This document shows positions 21,137 through 32,021 of a DNA stretch of 64,000 nt, piece after piece. The position numbers and the translations under genes are program-made. The stretch comes from Hyaloraphidium curvatum. Taxonomy: Eukaryota > Monoblepharomycota > Hyaloraphidiomycetes > Hyaloraphidiales > Hyaloraphidiaceae. The notes under the pieces are model-generated. The model did not search any database, had not been told where the DNA came from, and saw only the letters and a program-made list of their open reading frames with translations. The DNA lies in assembly GCA_025558095.1 (NCBI GenBank), contig JAIVFI010000016.1, forward strand, positions 620,001-684,000. The letters run 5' to 3'. Each line of letters begins with the position of its first letter. Position 1 is the first letter of the stretch.

Positions 21137-23915
21137 CTACCCTGGGGCCTGGGCCCTGGGCCCAAGGCCGTGCCGGCCGATCCACCCCAGCACCTCGGCG
21201 TACCACCGCTGCAGATTGACCGGCCTGAGCACCCAGTGGTTTTCGTCTGCACCTCGCGCGGTCAGGCGGGATGGCAACGGGCACACGGCGGGAATGCCGC
21301 GGTGGGCGGGGCCCGAGACCCACCGGGGAACAGCACCAGCCTGGCCGGCACACCCCTCCTCCTCAGCGCCGTGAAAGCCGCGATCCCCTGCTCCACGCCC
21401 AGCCTGTAATCCCGCTCCCCGTGTACCACCAGCGTCGGCGTGCGCCACCTCCCCACGAACCTCTCGGGGTTGAATTCCTCGTACCGCAACCGCGCGGCGG
21501 CATTGGAGAAGGGCGCGCCGCCAAACTCGGATTCGGGGAAGAACAGCTCGTCCGTGGCGTAGTAGTTCATGAAGCTGCTGAACAGGCCGTCGTGGCACAC
21601 CAGCGCGCGGAACCGCTCCGTGTGCCCGTTGATCCTTCGCACGCCCGCGTCCGTCAGCCCGAACCTCCGCCGCCGCAGGGGTGCAACCCACCAGTTGATC
21701 ATGAACCCCCCGTACGACGCGCCCAGCGCCACCGTCCTCCCCGCATCCACCGGGAACCTCGCCAGCGCCTCATCCACCCCCTTCATCAGGTCGTCGTACG
21801 GCCTGCCCCCCCAGTCCTTCCTCACGGCATCGGTGAACCGCTGCCCGTACCCCGTCGAGCCGCGGGGGTTGATCGCGATGACCCACCACCCCGCCCCCGT
21901 GAAGCACTGGTAGTTCCACCTGCCCCCCCAGGAATCCGTCCACGCTCCCTCGGGTCCTCCGTGGATCAAGACGGCGAGCGGCCACGCTTTGTGCTCGGGG
22001 GTGTGGTTGGCCGGCCTGAACGACCACGCATGGACCTCGCTGCCGTGCGAGCGGAACTTGAACCCCTCGGGCTCGGGCAGCGCGATGCCCGCGAGCTTGC
22101 CCGCATGCAGATCCGTCATCCTCCTCCCGCCCCTCTCCAGCCTGACCTCGGGCTTGCCGCTCCCGTCCCCGGGCATCCCCGTTTCCCGCCGCGCCATCCA
22201 GAAGACCCACCCCTCGTCGGGCTCGTGCGCCCGCGAGCGGAACCCGAACGCGCGGTGCACCTCCAGGCTTTCCGTGTCGAAATCCGGGGGCCCGCCCGGG
22301 CCCGGCCTCGCCGCGCGTAAAACGATCGGCGGGAGGGGCAAGAGGTTCCGCGCGGCGCCCTTGTGCGATATGCGGAGGGGTTCCGGACCCTCGTCCTCCG
22401 CGGAGCCCGGGAGCGGGATCGGCGCCGGGGCGAGGAAGGCGCGCACGCGCGCGTGCTCCTCGACCGCCATCCACAGCCCGGATTCGGACCAGGAGAGGGA
22501 GGACGGGCTGCGGTCCCATTCCGGGAACAGGGTGCGCTTGTACCCCGGTTCGGGTCCGAAGGTCCGCTGCTTCTCCGTGCTGCCCGCGAGCGTGGCGTTG
22601 AGGAAGCCCGGGAGGGAGAGCACGACGACGCGGCGGCGGTCGGATTCGTTTCCCGGCTCGCGGGTCTCGAGGTACGCCATGTTTGTGCCGCCGGGGTCCA
22701 GCGCCGGGCCGCTGGCGTACGTCTTGAGGGGGGTCATGTCCGTGGGTGCCGTGTGGAGCCTGATCTGCATGTCCGGCGCGACGGTGAGGAGGACGAGGAA
22801 CAGCGACGTGTCGGTGGTCCACGCGCGCTCGCTCCCCGCTGCGGGCCGCCGCGAGGTGAAGACCGCCTGCACGCGGTGCACGCCCTCCCCCGCCGCTTCC
22901 CGGCCAAAGTGCCGCCACCCGAGCGCGGACTTGCCGACCGCGATGTCCTCGGACCCGCCGAACGGGCCGACGGGGGTGCTCCACAGCGTGCCGGCCATGA
23001 GGTTGGTCCCGTTGCCCGCGACCTCGGGGCCGGCGTCGGAAATGCGCACGGGCAGGACAAACAGCTGCTCCGCCGAGACGTCGGGGGCTTCCAGGTACTC
23101 GTCCCAGTGCCGCACGTACAGGTCGTCGAAGACGCGGGCCGAGGAGCGCGGCGCGGTGCCCTGCGAGGCCTTGCGCTGCTCGCGGAGGGCGAGGGTGCCC
23201 TCGAGGGTGGGGGCGGAGGGGTGCACGGCGGCGGTGAAGAAGAGGAGGGAGAGGGTGGGGGTGAGGGGGAGGGCGAGGAGGTTGGAGATGGGGATCGGGG
23301 GCTGGAAGAGGAGCTTGGGTTCTGGTTGGTGGAGGGCGGCGGGTAAGTCCGTGCTTCCCTGCGCGAATGGGGCCAAATCCCACCAGAGGGCCCGCTCCCT
23401 GCCCTGATCCACCATATCCCGTTTGCATCCCCCTGGTGCCCCTCGGCCTTGCGGTCGCTGACGAACGCCAGCGTCGCGTTGTCGAGCCACGCCGGCTCGG
23501 CGTCCTTGAACTCGCCCTCGGTGAGCTTCACGACCTCGGGGAACGGCCCGTCGCGGCCCTCGGCATCGTCGTCGATCCGCTTGCCGTTCTTGAAGGGCGG
23601 GAAGAACTCGCGGGAGGCGGTGTGCGCGAGGTCGATCCCGCGGAGCCCGCGGGTGGACTTCCCGGTCTCCCGGTCGTACTGCGAGAGCACGAACGCGACG
23701 CGCTCGCCGTCGGGAGACAGCCGCGCCGACCCCGGTTTTTCCAGCGAGACGAGGTCGTCGACGGTGAACCCGCGGAGGGCGCCGGGGGCCGCGCCGCGCA
23801 CGTGCACCGCGGGCACGGCGGGCGGCACCGCGACCTGCGACGCGGACGCGGCAGCGGCGACGACCAGCGCGAAAAACGCGGCCAGGTGGAGCGGCAGCGC
23901 GCGGAGGCGGGGCAT
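21137..23915 (-). CDS. S9-family serine peptidase (dipeptidyl peptidase V/acylaminoacyl-peptidase type)
   Basis: Three exons (complement of 23384-23915, 21324-23321, 21137-21246) with introns of 62 and 77 nt give 879 residues. A signal peptide (LHLAAFFALVVAAAASAS) precedes an N-terminal beta-propeller with SARLSPDGERVAFV-type blades. The C-terminal alpha/beta hydrolase domain has HGGPEG, the nucleophile GASYGG, the acid in HGERDYR and the catalytic His in DENHW. The His is encoded by the small last exon, so the final intron separates it from the rest of the triad. The enzyme is expected outside the cell or in the secretory route, releasing dipeptides. It is longer than typical secreted DPP V (about 720), mostly from propeller insertions. 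Confidence 0.92.
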
Positions 23916-24057
23916 CGCGGCGGACTAGGGGCTACAAGGCAAGGCCTCGAAACACGATCGACTCGCGACGTAAACAGTCCGCGCTATCTCCCGCGATCGG
24001 CGATTCGCTGCGGAGCTCCGGTCTCTCCTGGATAGTACGAAGCGCAGGATTCCGGCG

Positions 24058-25239
24058 ATGCCGCCGATTCCCCTCCTCCCCCTGGCTTCGGGGGCTTCGA
24101 TTCCTGCAATCGGCCTGGGAACATGTGCGTTCCGGACCGCGTCGTCGGAAGGCGAATCTGACGCGCAGCAGGGATGGGAGACGACGTCGTGCACCCGCAG
24201 GAGCTGTACGACGAGCTCATCGAGGCTGCCGTCCGGGAAGGCGTGCGCCACATCGACGGCGCGTTCGTGTGTGGGTTGCTTCGCCGGAGTGCCGGGACGA
24301 GCGGCGAGGAGCTCACATCTGCCGACCGCGGCAGACGAGAACGAGCCTGAAATCGGGCGCGCCCTGAAGAAAGTGCTCGAGCAGGGGCTGGTCAAGCGGG
24401 AAGAATTGTTCTACACGTCCAAATGCCCCGCGGGGATGCAGAAGCCGGAGCACCTGCGGTGGTCGCTCAACAAGACGCTCGAGGACCTCGGGATCGGCTA
24501 CCTGGACCTCTACCTCTGTTTGTTCTAGTTGCTCGTTTTGGTTTGGACTCTTTTTTTGATGGTGCTCGCAGTGCACTGGCCCATGCGAGGGATGCCGGCC
24601 TCGTTCCCGGACAATTGCAACGCGCTGAAGGATGCGGACGGCAAGCTCGTCATCGACACTTCGTTCGGCATCAAAGAGACCTGGGCGGCAATGGAGTCGC
24701 TCGTCGATGCCGGGCTCGTCCGCCACGTCGGCGTGTCAAACTTCACCGTCCCGCAGGTGCGTCGGACCCGACATCCTGCAATCATATCTCTCTCATGTGC
24801 CTGGCAGCTACAAGAGCTCCTCGGTGTTGCCCGGATCAAGCCCGCCGCGAACCAGGTCGAGCGCCACCCTTATCTTCCCCAACCCGACCTCCTCCGCTTC
24901 TGCCGGGAGAACGGGATCCACGTCACGGCCTACTCCCCGCTCGGCGTCGGCATGTCCGCCGTCCCCTGTTTGCTCGCGGATCCCGTGGTCGCGGTGGTCG
25001 CAAAGAAGCACGGCTGCACGCCGGCGCAGGTGCTCATCAACTGGAACGTCGATTCGGGGTGCTCCGTGATCCCGAAAACCTCGTCCGCGAAGCGGGTCAA
25101 GGAGAACTTTGCGCGGATAGCGCTGGATGAACGGGACATGGCGGACATCGCCGCGATCACGACGAGGAAGCGGTACAACGACCCGTTCTCGTGGTGGAAG
25201 GTGAAGCTCTTCGACGACGACTTTGCCGCCGCGGGATAG
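24058..25239 (+). CDS. Aldo-keto reductase
   Basis: Five exons (24058-24124, 24172-24270, 24335-24517, 24572-24756, 24808-25239) give 321 residues. The tetrad is visible: Asp in HIDGAFVY with Tyr of FVY formed at an exon junction, Lys in YTSKCP, and His in LLHWP, also formed at a junction. NQVERHPYL, YSPLG and IPKTSSAKRVKEN (NADPH phosphate binding) follow. The frame restores GLGTW and LHWP only with the introns given, which supports them. It is a soluble NADPH-dependent carbonyl reductase; substrate unknown. It diverges from the S9 peptidase across 142 bp and converges with the amino acid transporter at 39 bp. Confidence 0.92.
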
Positions 25240-25278
25240 GAGGCGGCAATCGAGCATAGCGAGTTCGCATTCGTGTCA

Positions 25279-27149
25279 CTACACGTGGCCGTTCCCTTCG
25301 TGTTCGTGCTCCGGGATCCGATGCATGTTGCCCGAAGTCTGGAGGGCCGGAGTGCGGGGGCGCGTCGAAGACGTCGACGAATCCGAGTCGTCTCCAGACT
25401 CGCCATGGAGAAGCGGCTCGCCGCCCTCCCCTGTCCGTCGCCGCCGGGGCTTCTTCCGCCCGGCGCGGGGCAAAGCCGACGGTTCCGCTGCGCCCGTCGG
25501 CGCGAGCTCCACATCGTCCTTGGTTTCCTCGGGGAAAGGCCGCCGGAAACCGGTGAAAAAGTAGAGCACGAAGCCCACGATCAGCCACGCGAGCAATCGC
25601 AGCGCCGTGCCCCAACCCGCCCCGACCAGGAGCGCGAGCGACGATCCCGCGCCGAGGATCGGTATCGTCCAGCCCAGCGGCACCTTGAACAGCCGTTCCC
25701 TCCCGGGCTCCAGCTTCCTCATCACGGGCACCGCCACGCAGACCACGAAAAAGGCGAGCAGCGTGCCCGCGGACGTCAGGCTCGCCAGCACCGAAATGGG
25801 CAGCAGCGCCGCCATGATCGCCGCCAGCATCCCTGCCGCGATGGTCGATATCCACGGCGTCCTGAACCGCGGATGCAGCCCGGCCAGCACCTGCGGCAGC
25901 AGCCCGTCCGCCGCCATCGTCCCCGCCACCCGCCCGATCCCCATGATCCCCGTGAGGCAGGTGCTGGCCAGCCCGCAGAGGGCGCCGAAATCCACGAGCG
26001 GCTCGAGCCAGGCGATGCCCGTGGCGCGGATGCCGACGGCGATGGGGTGGTCGCCCTCGAGCTCGGTGTAGGGCACGAGGCCGGTGAGGACGAGGGCGAC
26101 GAGGATGTAGAGGAACGTCGAGAGGGTGAGGGAGAGGATGATGGAGATGGGGAGGGAGACGGCGGGGTCGACGGATTCCTGAGCGACGGTCGAGACCGAG
26201 TCTGCATGTTGCCAGGTACGAGAGTCAGAGAAAGAGATGACGGACGCGAGCCAAGAGGGCCCACCGAAGCCAATGTACGCAAAGAACACGACGCTGGCCG
26301 CGCGGAAGACGCCCCGCGCGCCGTACCGGTCTCCGCCCTCGTTCGCCGGCACAAACGGCTGCCAGTTGGCAGGGTTGACGAACGCGGCTCCCGCAGCTAT
26401 AAAGATGACGATGACGACGACCTTGACGCCCACGCTGAAGGCGTTCAGGGCCGAGGACTCCTTGATCCCCACCACCAGCACGGCGGTGAGGGCCAGGAGG
26501 AGCAGGACGGCCGGGAGATCAAAGTAGCCGCCCGTGACGACAAACTGCTGCGCCCGCTCGTCGTAAATAAGCGGCGGCTGGGTCAGCGGTCCCTCGACGG
26601 TCAGGCCAAAGGCGGCGTAGGTGAAGGCGGAGAGATAGCCCGAAAAGCTGACGGCGACAGTGGCCGAGGCGACAATGTACTCCAGCAGCAGCGTCCACCC
26701 GACACACCACGCCACGAGTTCGCCCAGAGACGCGTAGGAGTAGGTCTGGCGCGAAGGGCGTGCCACGTCAGGCACCAGCACGAAAGTGCAGCAGATAACG
26801 ACTCACGTAGGCTGATCCCGAGCACGGAAGCAGGCCTGCGAGCTCCGCATAGCACAGAGCGGAAAACGCGGCCACGGTGCCGGCAATGACGAAGGACAGC
26901 ACGATAGCCGGGCCCGCATGGTCCGCAGCTGCCTGCCCCGTCAACACGAACACGCCGGCGCCGATAATCGAGCCCAGGCTCAGCAGCGTGAGATCCCACC
27001 ACCGCAGTGAGCGGGAGTACGCGCCCGTGGACGCGTGTTTGAGGCTGCAATGGGCACGTCGGCCTCGGAACGACCGCGGTTTGAAAGAGCGCGTTGGCCC
27101 ACATCTCATCGACCGGCTTGCGGTAAAGGAGCCGGCGCCAGTGGAGCAT
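25279..27149 (-). CDS. CAT-family amino acid transporter (APC superfamily)
   Basis: Four exons (complement of 27103-27149, 26807-27044, 26265-26745, 25279-26201; introns 58, 61 and 63 nt) give 562 residues. After RRLLYRKPVDEI comes DLTLLSLGSIIGAGVFVLTG, the first span and unwound substrate loop of APC transporters. SGSAYTYSYASLGELVAW and YIGFDSVSTVAQES are restored only after splicing; both are hallmark segments of eukaryotic cationic amino acid transporters. About 12-14 membrane spans are visible, and the C-terminal tail is cytosolic with Lys/Arg and Ser/Asp patches. Likely a plasma membrane or vacuolar carrier for basic amino acids; specificity is inferred from family only. Confidence 0.9.
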
Positions 27150-27418
27150 AGCTCGGCATCTGGCCGCCGATGCCGCGGTTTCCAGCGGCAACCAACCCGT
27201 CGAGCGGAGTTACGTGTGCGAGTTGTTTGGGTTCCGGCCGCCAGCAGAGCAGGGCGGCAGGGCCGGATGAGAATGGATCAACTTCAACCTTGAGCTCGCG
27301 AATTCCGAGTTTCATGGCCTTCTCATCAATCAAGCAAACGAGGTCATACAACGTCTAGGTCATCCCGTGGCGGAGAAATGTACAGTTGGTGCTCAGATGC
27401 AGCTTCTGGTCCTTCTAG

Positions 27419-27953
27419 CTAGACTGGAACAAGCATCTGCGGCAGCAAATCACATGGTTAGCGAGATTGAGAGAACAAGCAGGACAAGAAACCCACTCGA
27501 ATCCTGATGGCGCTGTTCTTCGGCTTCCCGTTCTCGTCGTACTCGACGAAGCGCTCGGATTTGGGCCTCTCCCCGCCGGCATAGCCCGCATCGTGCCACA
27601 GAACCAGCCTGTTCCACACCATCCAGGTGGTCGCCCCGGCGGCGAGACCCCAGACCATATGTCGTGCACGGCGGGTTGGCATTGTCGAGGAGAAGGAGAC
27701 CAGCCAGTGGGCGACGGGGGCTCCCGCGACGACGACCAAGTAGATCCAGGGTATCTCTCGTTGCGGCTTCACCTGGTAGAAGCGGTGGCGCTGTTAATGA
27801 GGCGACGTTGGACCTTCGAAGGGACTCTCCGCCCACCTCGCCCAAGACCGACCGCATTTCCTTCGTTGCGTACTTATAGTCCGGAATCCCCTCGTCGTAC
27901 ACATCGCGCTGCTTCTGCAGCGGGTTCGGGCGCTGGCTCAGCGAGTTTCCCAT
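27419..27953 (-). CDS. Small membrane protein with MGNSLS N-terminus
   Basis: Exons are the complement of 27837-27953, 27497-27790 and 27419-27436; introns are 46 and 60 nt; 142 residues. The start MGNSLSQRPN fits an N-myristoylation context (Gly2, Ser6). IPDYKYATKEMRSVLGE joins RHRFYQVKPQREIPW after splicing. There is a hydrophobic stretch WIYLVVVAGAPVAHWLVSF and a second near HMVWGLAAGATTWMVWNRL, so two spans are likely. The final exon is only 18 nt (ending MLVPV) and is less certain. I do not recognise the family. It shares a 158-bp upstream region with the open region on the plus strand. Confidence 0.6.
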
Positions 27954-28111
27954 GGTTTCTTGGTTGAAGATTGTCGGCGGGCTGCTTGACTCAATCCGCG
28001 GGTTTCCGCTGGCGCTGACAAATCCGTTGTTCCCCTTCCCGGAACCGCCGTTCTCCCGAAAGAAGCCGCGAAGAAAGTTCCTTGAATGCTCGTTGTATTT
28101 CTCTTCGTGCG

Positions 28112-29110
28112 ATGAGCTCGACGATGAGTCGGCAGCGAGCCCTGTGGACACCGGAACTCGTTGGAGCGCGGTCCTACCGAAACCACGCTCGAACACGTCG
28201 AAAACCTTCAACCCGACCACTTCCTTTCTTGATCCTAATAATTGGGACCCTGGTTGCTCCGATCTGCGCCGCCAGCACCTCCTTTCTTCAGGACAGCGTG
28301 TCGCGCCGCCTGGTTTCCACTTCCCACGCGGTCATCCTTCGCCTCGAGACGACGCGCTACACGTACGCGACGGTGCAAGTGTGCGCTCCTCCGTACCTCG
28401 TTCTCCAGCCGTCGAGCGGGCAATGCGCCGAGCTGCCGGACATTCATCGGCTTCCCTCTCGGAAACTGGACGCAGCGGCCTCGTGCTCGTCATGGATGGT
28501 TTACCTCCTATTCCGAACATCCAGGCCACATTACGACGCCTTGGTCGAGTTTCAACGGACCTCGCCTCTCGTCGGATCGGATGAAAGGGACGGCGTGCCG
28601 AAAGCTTCTGTTTGGCATCGCCTGTTTTCTCGCGGCGCTCGCGGCGCTCTCGGGAAGCTGTTCTCCTCGATACACTCGATCGCCGAGGTCACGGAGGGGG
28701 ACATCGTTGTCTACTGCCTCGAGAGCTGGTGCAATGGTGTCCGCCCAGATCCTCCGCGGGATTCCGGGCACATGGGGCTTGTTGTTGGCCTCCCGATTGC
28801 CCTCGATGCCGCGCCGGACGATCACCCGGGCCTTGCTCCAGGCTTGTCGCTTTTCCTTCTCCCGCTCGCGGATGCCTCGTGCATCGAGCACGAGCGGATT
28901 CCGGGCCTCTTTCCGGGCCCGCGAACATTCGTCCCGGGCAAATGCCTGGGTACTGGCGGTGTTGGCGCGGGGGCAATGTACTTTGCTGCCGATCGCGAAG
29001 GCAAGGTGAGGCAGTTCGGCTTCAGGCGCGGTGCAAGGATGCATCCGGCGTTCGGATCCGCGGAAAGGGTCGAATTTGCCATGGGAAGACTCTTGGATGT
29101 GTCGCCATGA
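28112..29110 (+). CDS. Doubtful hypothetical protein, possibly spliced
   Basis: One frame is open for 332 residues from ATG 28112 to the stop at 29110. Near residue 38 it has a signal-like stretch (PLPFLILIIGTLVAPICAAS), which would be late for a cleaved signal. Other plus-strand frames also have stretches that look coding (a hydrophobic FGIACFLAALAALSG near 28620), so the real gene may be spliced or absent. No domain recognised. Treat as an unresolved coding region rather than a defined gene. Confidence 0.3.
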   Translation: MSSTMSRQRALWTPELVGARSYRNHARTRRKPSTRPLPFLILIIGTLVAPICAASTSFLQDSVSRRLVSTSHAVILRLETTRYTYATVQVCAPPYLVLQPSSGQCAELPDIHRLPSRKLDAAASCSSWMVYLLFRTSRPHYDALVEFQRTSPLVGSDERDGVPKASVWHRLFSRGARGALGKLFSSIHSIAEVTEGDIVVYCLESWCNGVRPDPPRDSGHMGLVVGLPIALDAAPDDHPGLAPGLSLFLLPLADASCIEHERIPGLFPGPRTFVPGKCLGTGGVGAGAMYFAADREGKVRQFGFRRGARMHPAFGSAERVEFAMGRLLDVSP

Positions 29111-29374
29111 AGTGCACTTGCGCGATCGAGGGGTCGTTTACTTTTCGCTGCTTGGCACGTTCGTTTTGAGCCCCATCGCGCCTCGAATCCTTTCGCCATG
29201 ACACTAACAACGCGTTCAAGAATCTTGGTTCCATAATTGATTTGGCCGAGCGCAATGCTTGAGGCTCTGGGTGTGTCGGGTCCGGCTTCCGAAGTTTAGC
29301 CGACCGCGCCCGATGGCCGGGTCCGCCGAACCCCGCGCTTCAGCTCGACATCGCCTTCCCACTCGCTCGCCGCC

Positions 29375-30117
29375 ATGTCCGACCTCACCTCCATCCCGCT
29401 GAAGACCATTAACGGCAAGGACGACTCGCTCGCGAACCACGAGAAGGTCCTGCTCGTCGTGAACGTCGCCTCCAAGTGGGTATCCAGAAGATGGGGAAGG
29501 AGGAAGACGGGCGAACGCTGCCGACCGCAGCCAACCGCGCCAATGTCGCCGCCGCCGCCGCGAGCACCGGAGCAGGAGGAGGAGGAGAGCGGGACAAAAG
29601 CAAATCTTGACCCTCCACGTCTCCCAGGTGCGGCCTGACCCCGCAGTACAAGGGCCTCGAGTCGCTGTACAACAAGTACAAGGCCCAGGGCTTCGAGGTC
29701 CTCGGGTTCCCGGCGAACGACTTTGGCGCCCAGGAGCCCGGCACCCACGGCGAGATCATCGAGTTCTGCAAGAAGAACTACGGCGTCTCGTTCCCGCTGT
29801 TCGAGAAGCAGGATGTGACTGGAGAGGGCAAGCAGCCCCTGTACAAGGCACTCATCGATGCCAAGCCCGAGAAGGTCGGCCCCGCCGAGGAGTTCCGCAC
29901 CGCGCTCAAGGGCTACGGTATCAACCCCACTGCCGACCCCGAGATCCTCTGGTGGGTTCCAGCACCCGTATGGCCGGATCCCAAGCTGATCTGCTGGAAC
30001 AGGAACTTCGAAAAATTCCTCGTCAAGGACGGCAAGGTGGTTGAGCGGTTCGCACCCAACGTGGCTCCCGAGGACCCTATTCTGGTGGAGGCCGTCGAGG
30101 CGGCGCTGGCCGCGTGA
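29375..30117 (+). CDS. Glutathione/thioredoxin peroxidase (GPx family)
   Basis: Three exons (29375-29475, 29628-29951, 30003-30117) give 179 residues. The first intron (152 nt) interrupts the codon just before the peroxidatic Cys in NVASKCG. The catalytic Gln survives in FGAQEPG, and Trp-Asn in WNFEKF is restored by removing the second intron. The usual FPCNQFG reads FPANDFG, so one Cys is lost. A Cys in EFCKKNYGV aligns with the resolving Cys of yeast Gpx3-type enzymes. This is therefore a Cys, not selenocysteine, enzyme, probably reduced by thioredoxin. No targeting signal is evident, so cytosolic. Confidence 0.93.
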
Positions 30118-30245
30118 TCTTGTTGTGAAAGCTAATACGACGGCGGGTCACCCAAACGACTGGGACGTGAGGAATCAGAGTGTGCGGTCCGATCGAGTCT
30201 GATGCCGCCAAGCCACCGTTCCGCCGTTGTCCCCCACATCGTGAA

Positions 30246-32017
30246 ATGACGACGAACGCTGCCAATACGAATCTTGGCGCGAAAGGACTGCTATGGAGCC
30301 AGGTGGTGGCCCAGCGTGGCGCCCAAACAGCTCCCAGCGTTCCACAAAGGCGGGGGGCGCCGAGTCCCCTCCCCTTGGTTCCCTGCGCGATCCGCGCGGC
30401 CGATCCCGAACGGGAGCCCGGCAGAGCCAGAGAATCACTGGAAGACCAACAGCCCGTGTATATCTTTTGCGATTCTTCCAACGTTTTCCGCTCGGGAAGG
30501 GACCTCGCAGCGCAACGCCGGAGTGCCTCGCTGGGCCGGCCCTCGACACCATCGCCCACGAGCGCGGGGACGCCACATCCGCCGAGCAATTTGAACTGGC
30601 GTTTGAACTATGGCGCTTTGTTGAACCTGCTTTCCCGGCCACCACGGGACCGCAACCTTAAGAAGGCATTGCTTTTCGGAGTGAGACTCGACTGGCTTGC
30701 TTGACGCCACTGTCCCGCTGATTCTCCACAGTCTGGCAGCGATGAGGAGTTTCCAAAGGCCCTGGCAAGAGCAGGGTGGGAGTACGACCTCGTGGAGCCC
30801 GACCCCAACCGCACCGTGGAGAAGGAAGTCGACGTGCGGATGAGCAACGCCATGCTTTCGTTCGCGTACGAAGTCAAGTATGAGTCCAAAGCTCATGCTG
30901 ATTGCATCGTTTGCGTCGTCACGGGTGACCGGGACTTCCTCGACACCGTGCGGCGGATAAGGGTCCTGCTTCCTAACGCAACCATCGAACTTTGGAGCTG
31001 GGATCATTCGGTGGCGGATGTCTATCGGCACATGGAGCAAATCGACCTCAAGTGGGTGCCATCCTGCTTTGGCAGTCGAGGAGTCGCTGACAGTCTGGGT
31101 CACTGTACATCAGCTTTCTCGATCACCACTTGGAAGAGCTGGAGTTTTACAACGGCGTCTGGGACCGGAGATACGGCGAAATCAGGCACGATAGGGCGTA
31201 TGTGCTCTGCAATATCTCAAGGGACAGTCCCGGTGTGATGGCCTGGCGCCATACCCTCGGAAGCACCTTCTGCCACCTGCAGGTGGATGACGATCTCATC
31301 ATCATCGCACTTGAGGATCTTGGAACTGACAACCTTTCGCGGTTTGTTGTTGACGCACAGCACCACTTGGATGCCAGCAAACCAAACTCTGGAGTTGTCT
31401 CCAAACCGTTCATGACTTACAATCAGGAACGGCAGCAGTCGAGGCCTCCACCACTGCCACTCACCAGGGCATCAAGTGTTGCCAGCATCGCTAGCAGCAG
31501 CGGCTATGGACGGAGACCCATTAGCCGCCTGGAAACACCTCCGAATCACAATCGGTTTGTAGTGGTGGATTCGGGGGGGTTCACCCTGAATCAGAAGACA
31601 AAGCCAAAGGTAGGCATCGAGCATCTGTTGAGATACCGGTCCATTGTCTTCAGAGTGACACCTGCTGTGACCGTGACCCTCCAGACAACGATGCCAAATC
31701 AGCAAAAGTGCCAATTCGGATGCTTTTGCGACAGGATCGCCAGGGACGAGCATTGCGGCTTCTTCCACGAAGACGAGTGGTTGACATTCATTCGAGTGAA
31801 TATCGGCCAGCTCAGGACGTTGTATCTGAAGCGATTTCCGTGTCATCCAGACAAGTGCAGGTTCAATGGGGACCACACGAAGTGCAAGTACTACCACGAG
31901 GGAAAGGAAGACCGCCTTTGCACATGGTGCCGCAAACAGCACAGTCCGAGCTGCTACGAGGATTACCAAAAGGAGCAGCGGCAGAAGTCCCGAGTGAAGA
32001 CCAACAGAAAGGAATAG
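30246..32017 (+). CDS. NYN-domain (PIN-like) nuclease with C-terminal zinc fingers
   Basis: Exons 30246-30680, 30732-31055, 31094-31609 and 31685-32017 give 535 residues. If the last, in-frame 75-nt intron is retained the product has 560. The NYN domain starts at VYIFCDSSNVF (conserved Asp and Asn, about residue 76) and continues to VVTGDRDFLDTVRRI, the second acidic motif. A middle region includes FLDHHLEELEFYNGVW and a Ser/Arg/Pro-rich linker. The C-terminus has 12 or more cysteines and several histidines, including CQFGCFC, CGFFH, CHPDKCRF, KCKYYH and CTWCRKQHSPSC; some resemble CCCH fingers. NYN proteins cut or bind RNA; the fingers would supply RNA recognition (inference). Its stop lies 4 bp from the stop of the opposite GFA gene. 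Confidence 0.75.
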
Positions 32018-32021
32018 AAAG

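Noticed and set aside
24058-27149. A metabolic gene cluster linking reductase, transporter and neighbours
   Set aside because: The genes alternate strands and have no shared pathway; there is no core biosynthetic enzyme in the window.
29375-30117. Selenocysteine in the peroxidase
   Set aside because: The catalytic codon is TGC (Cys) once the intron is removed; no TGA or SECIS element is needed.
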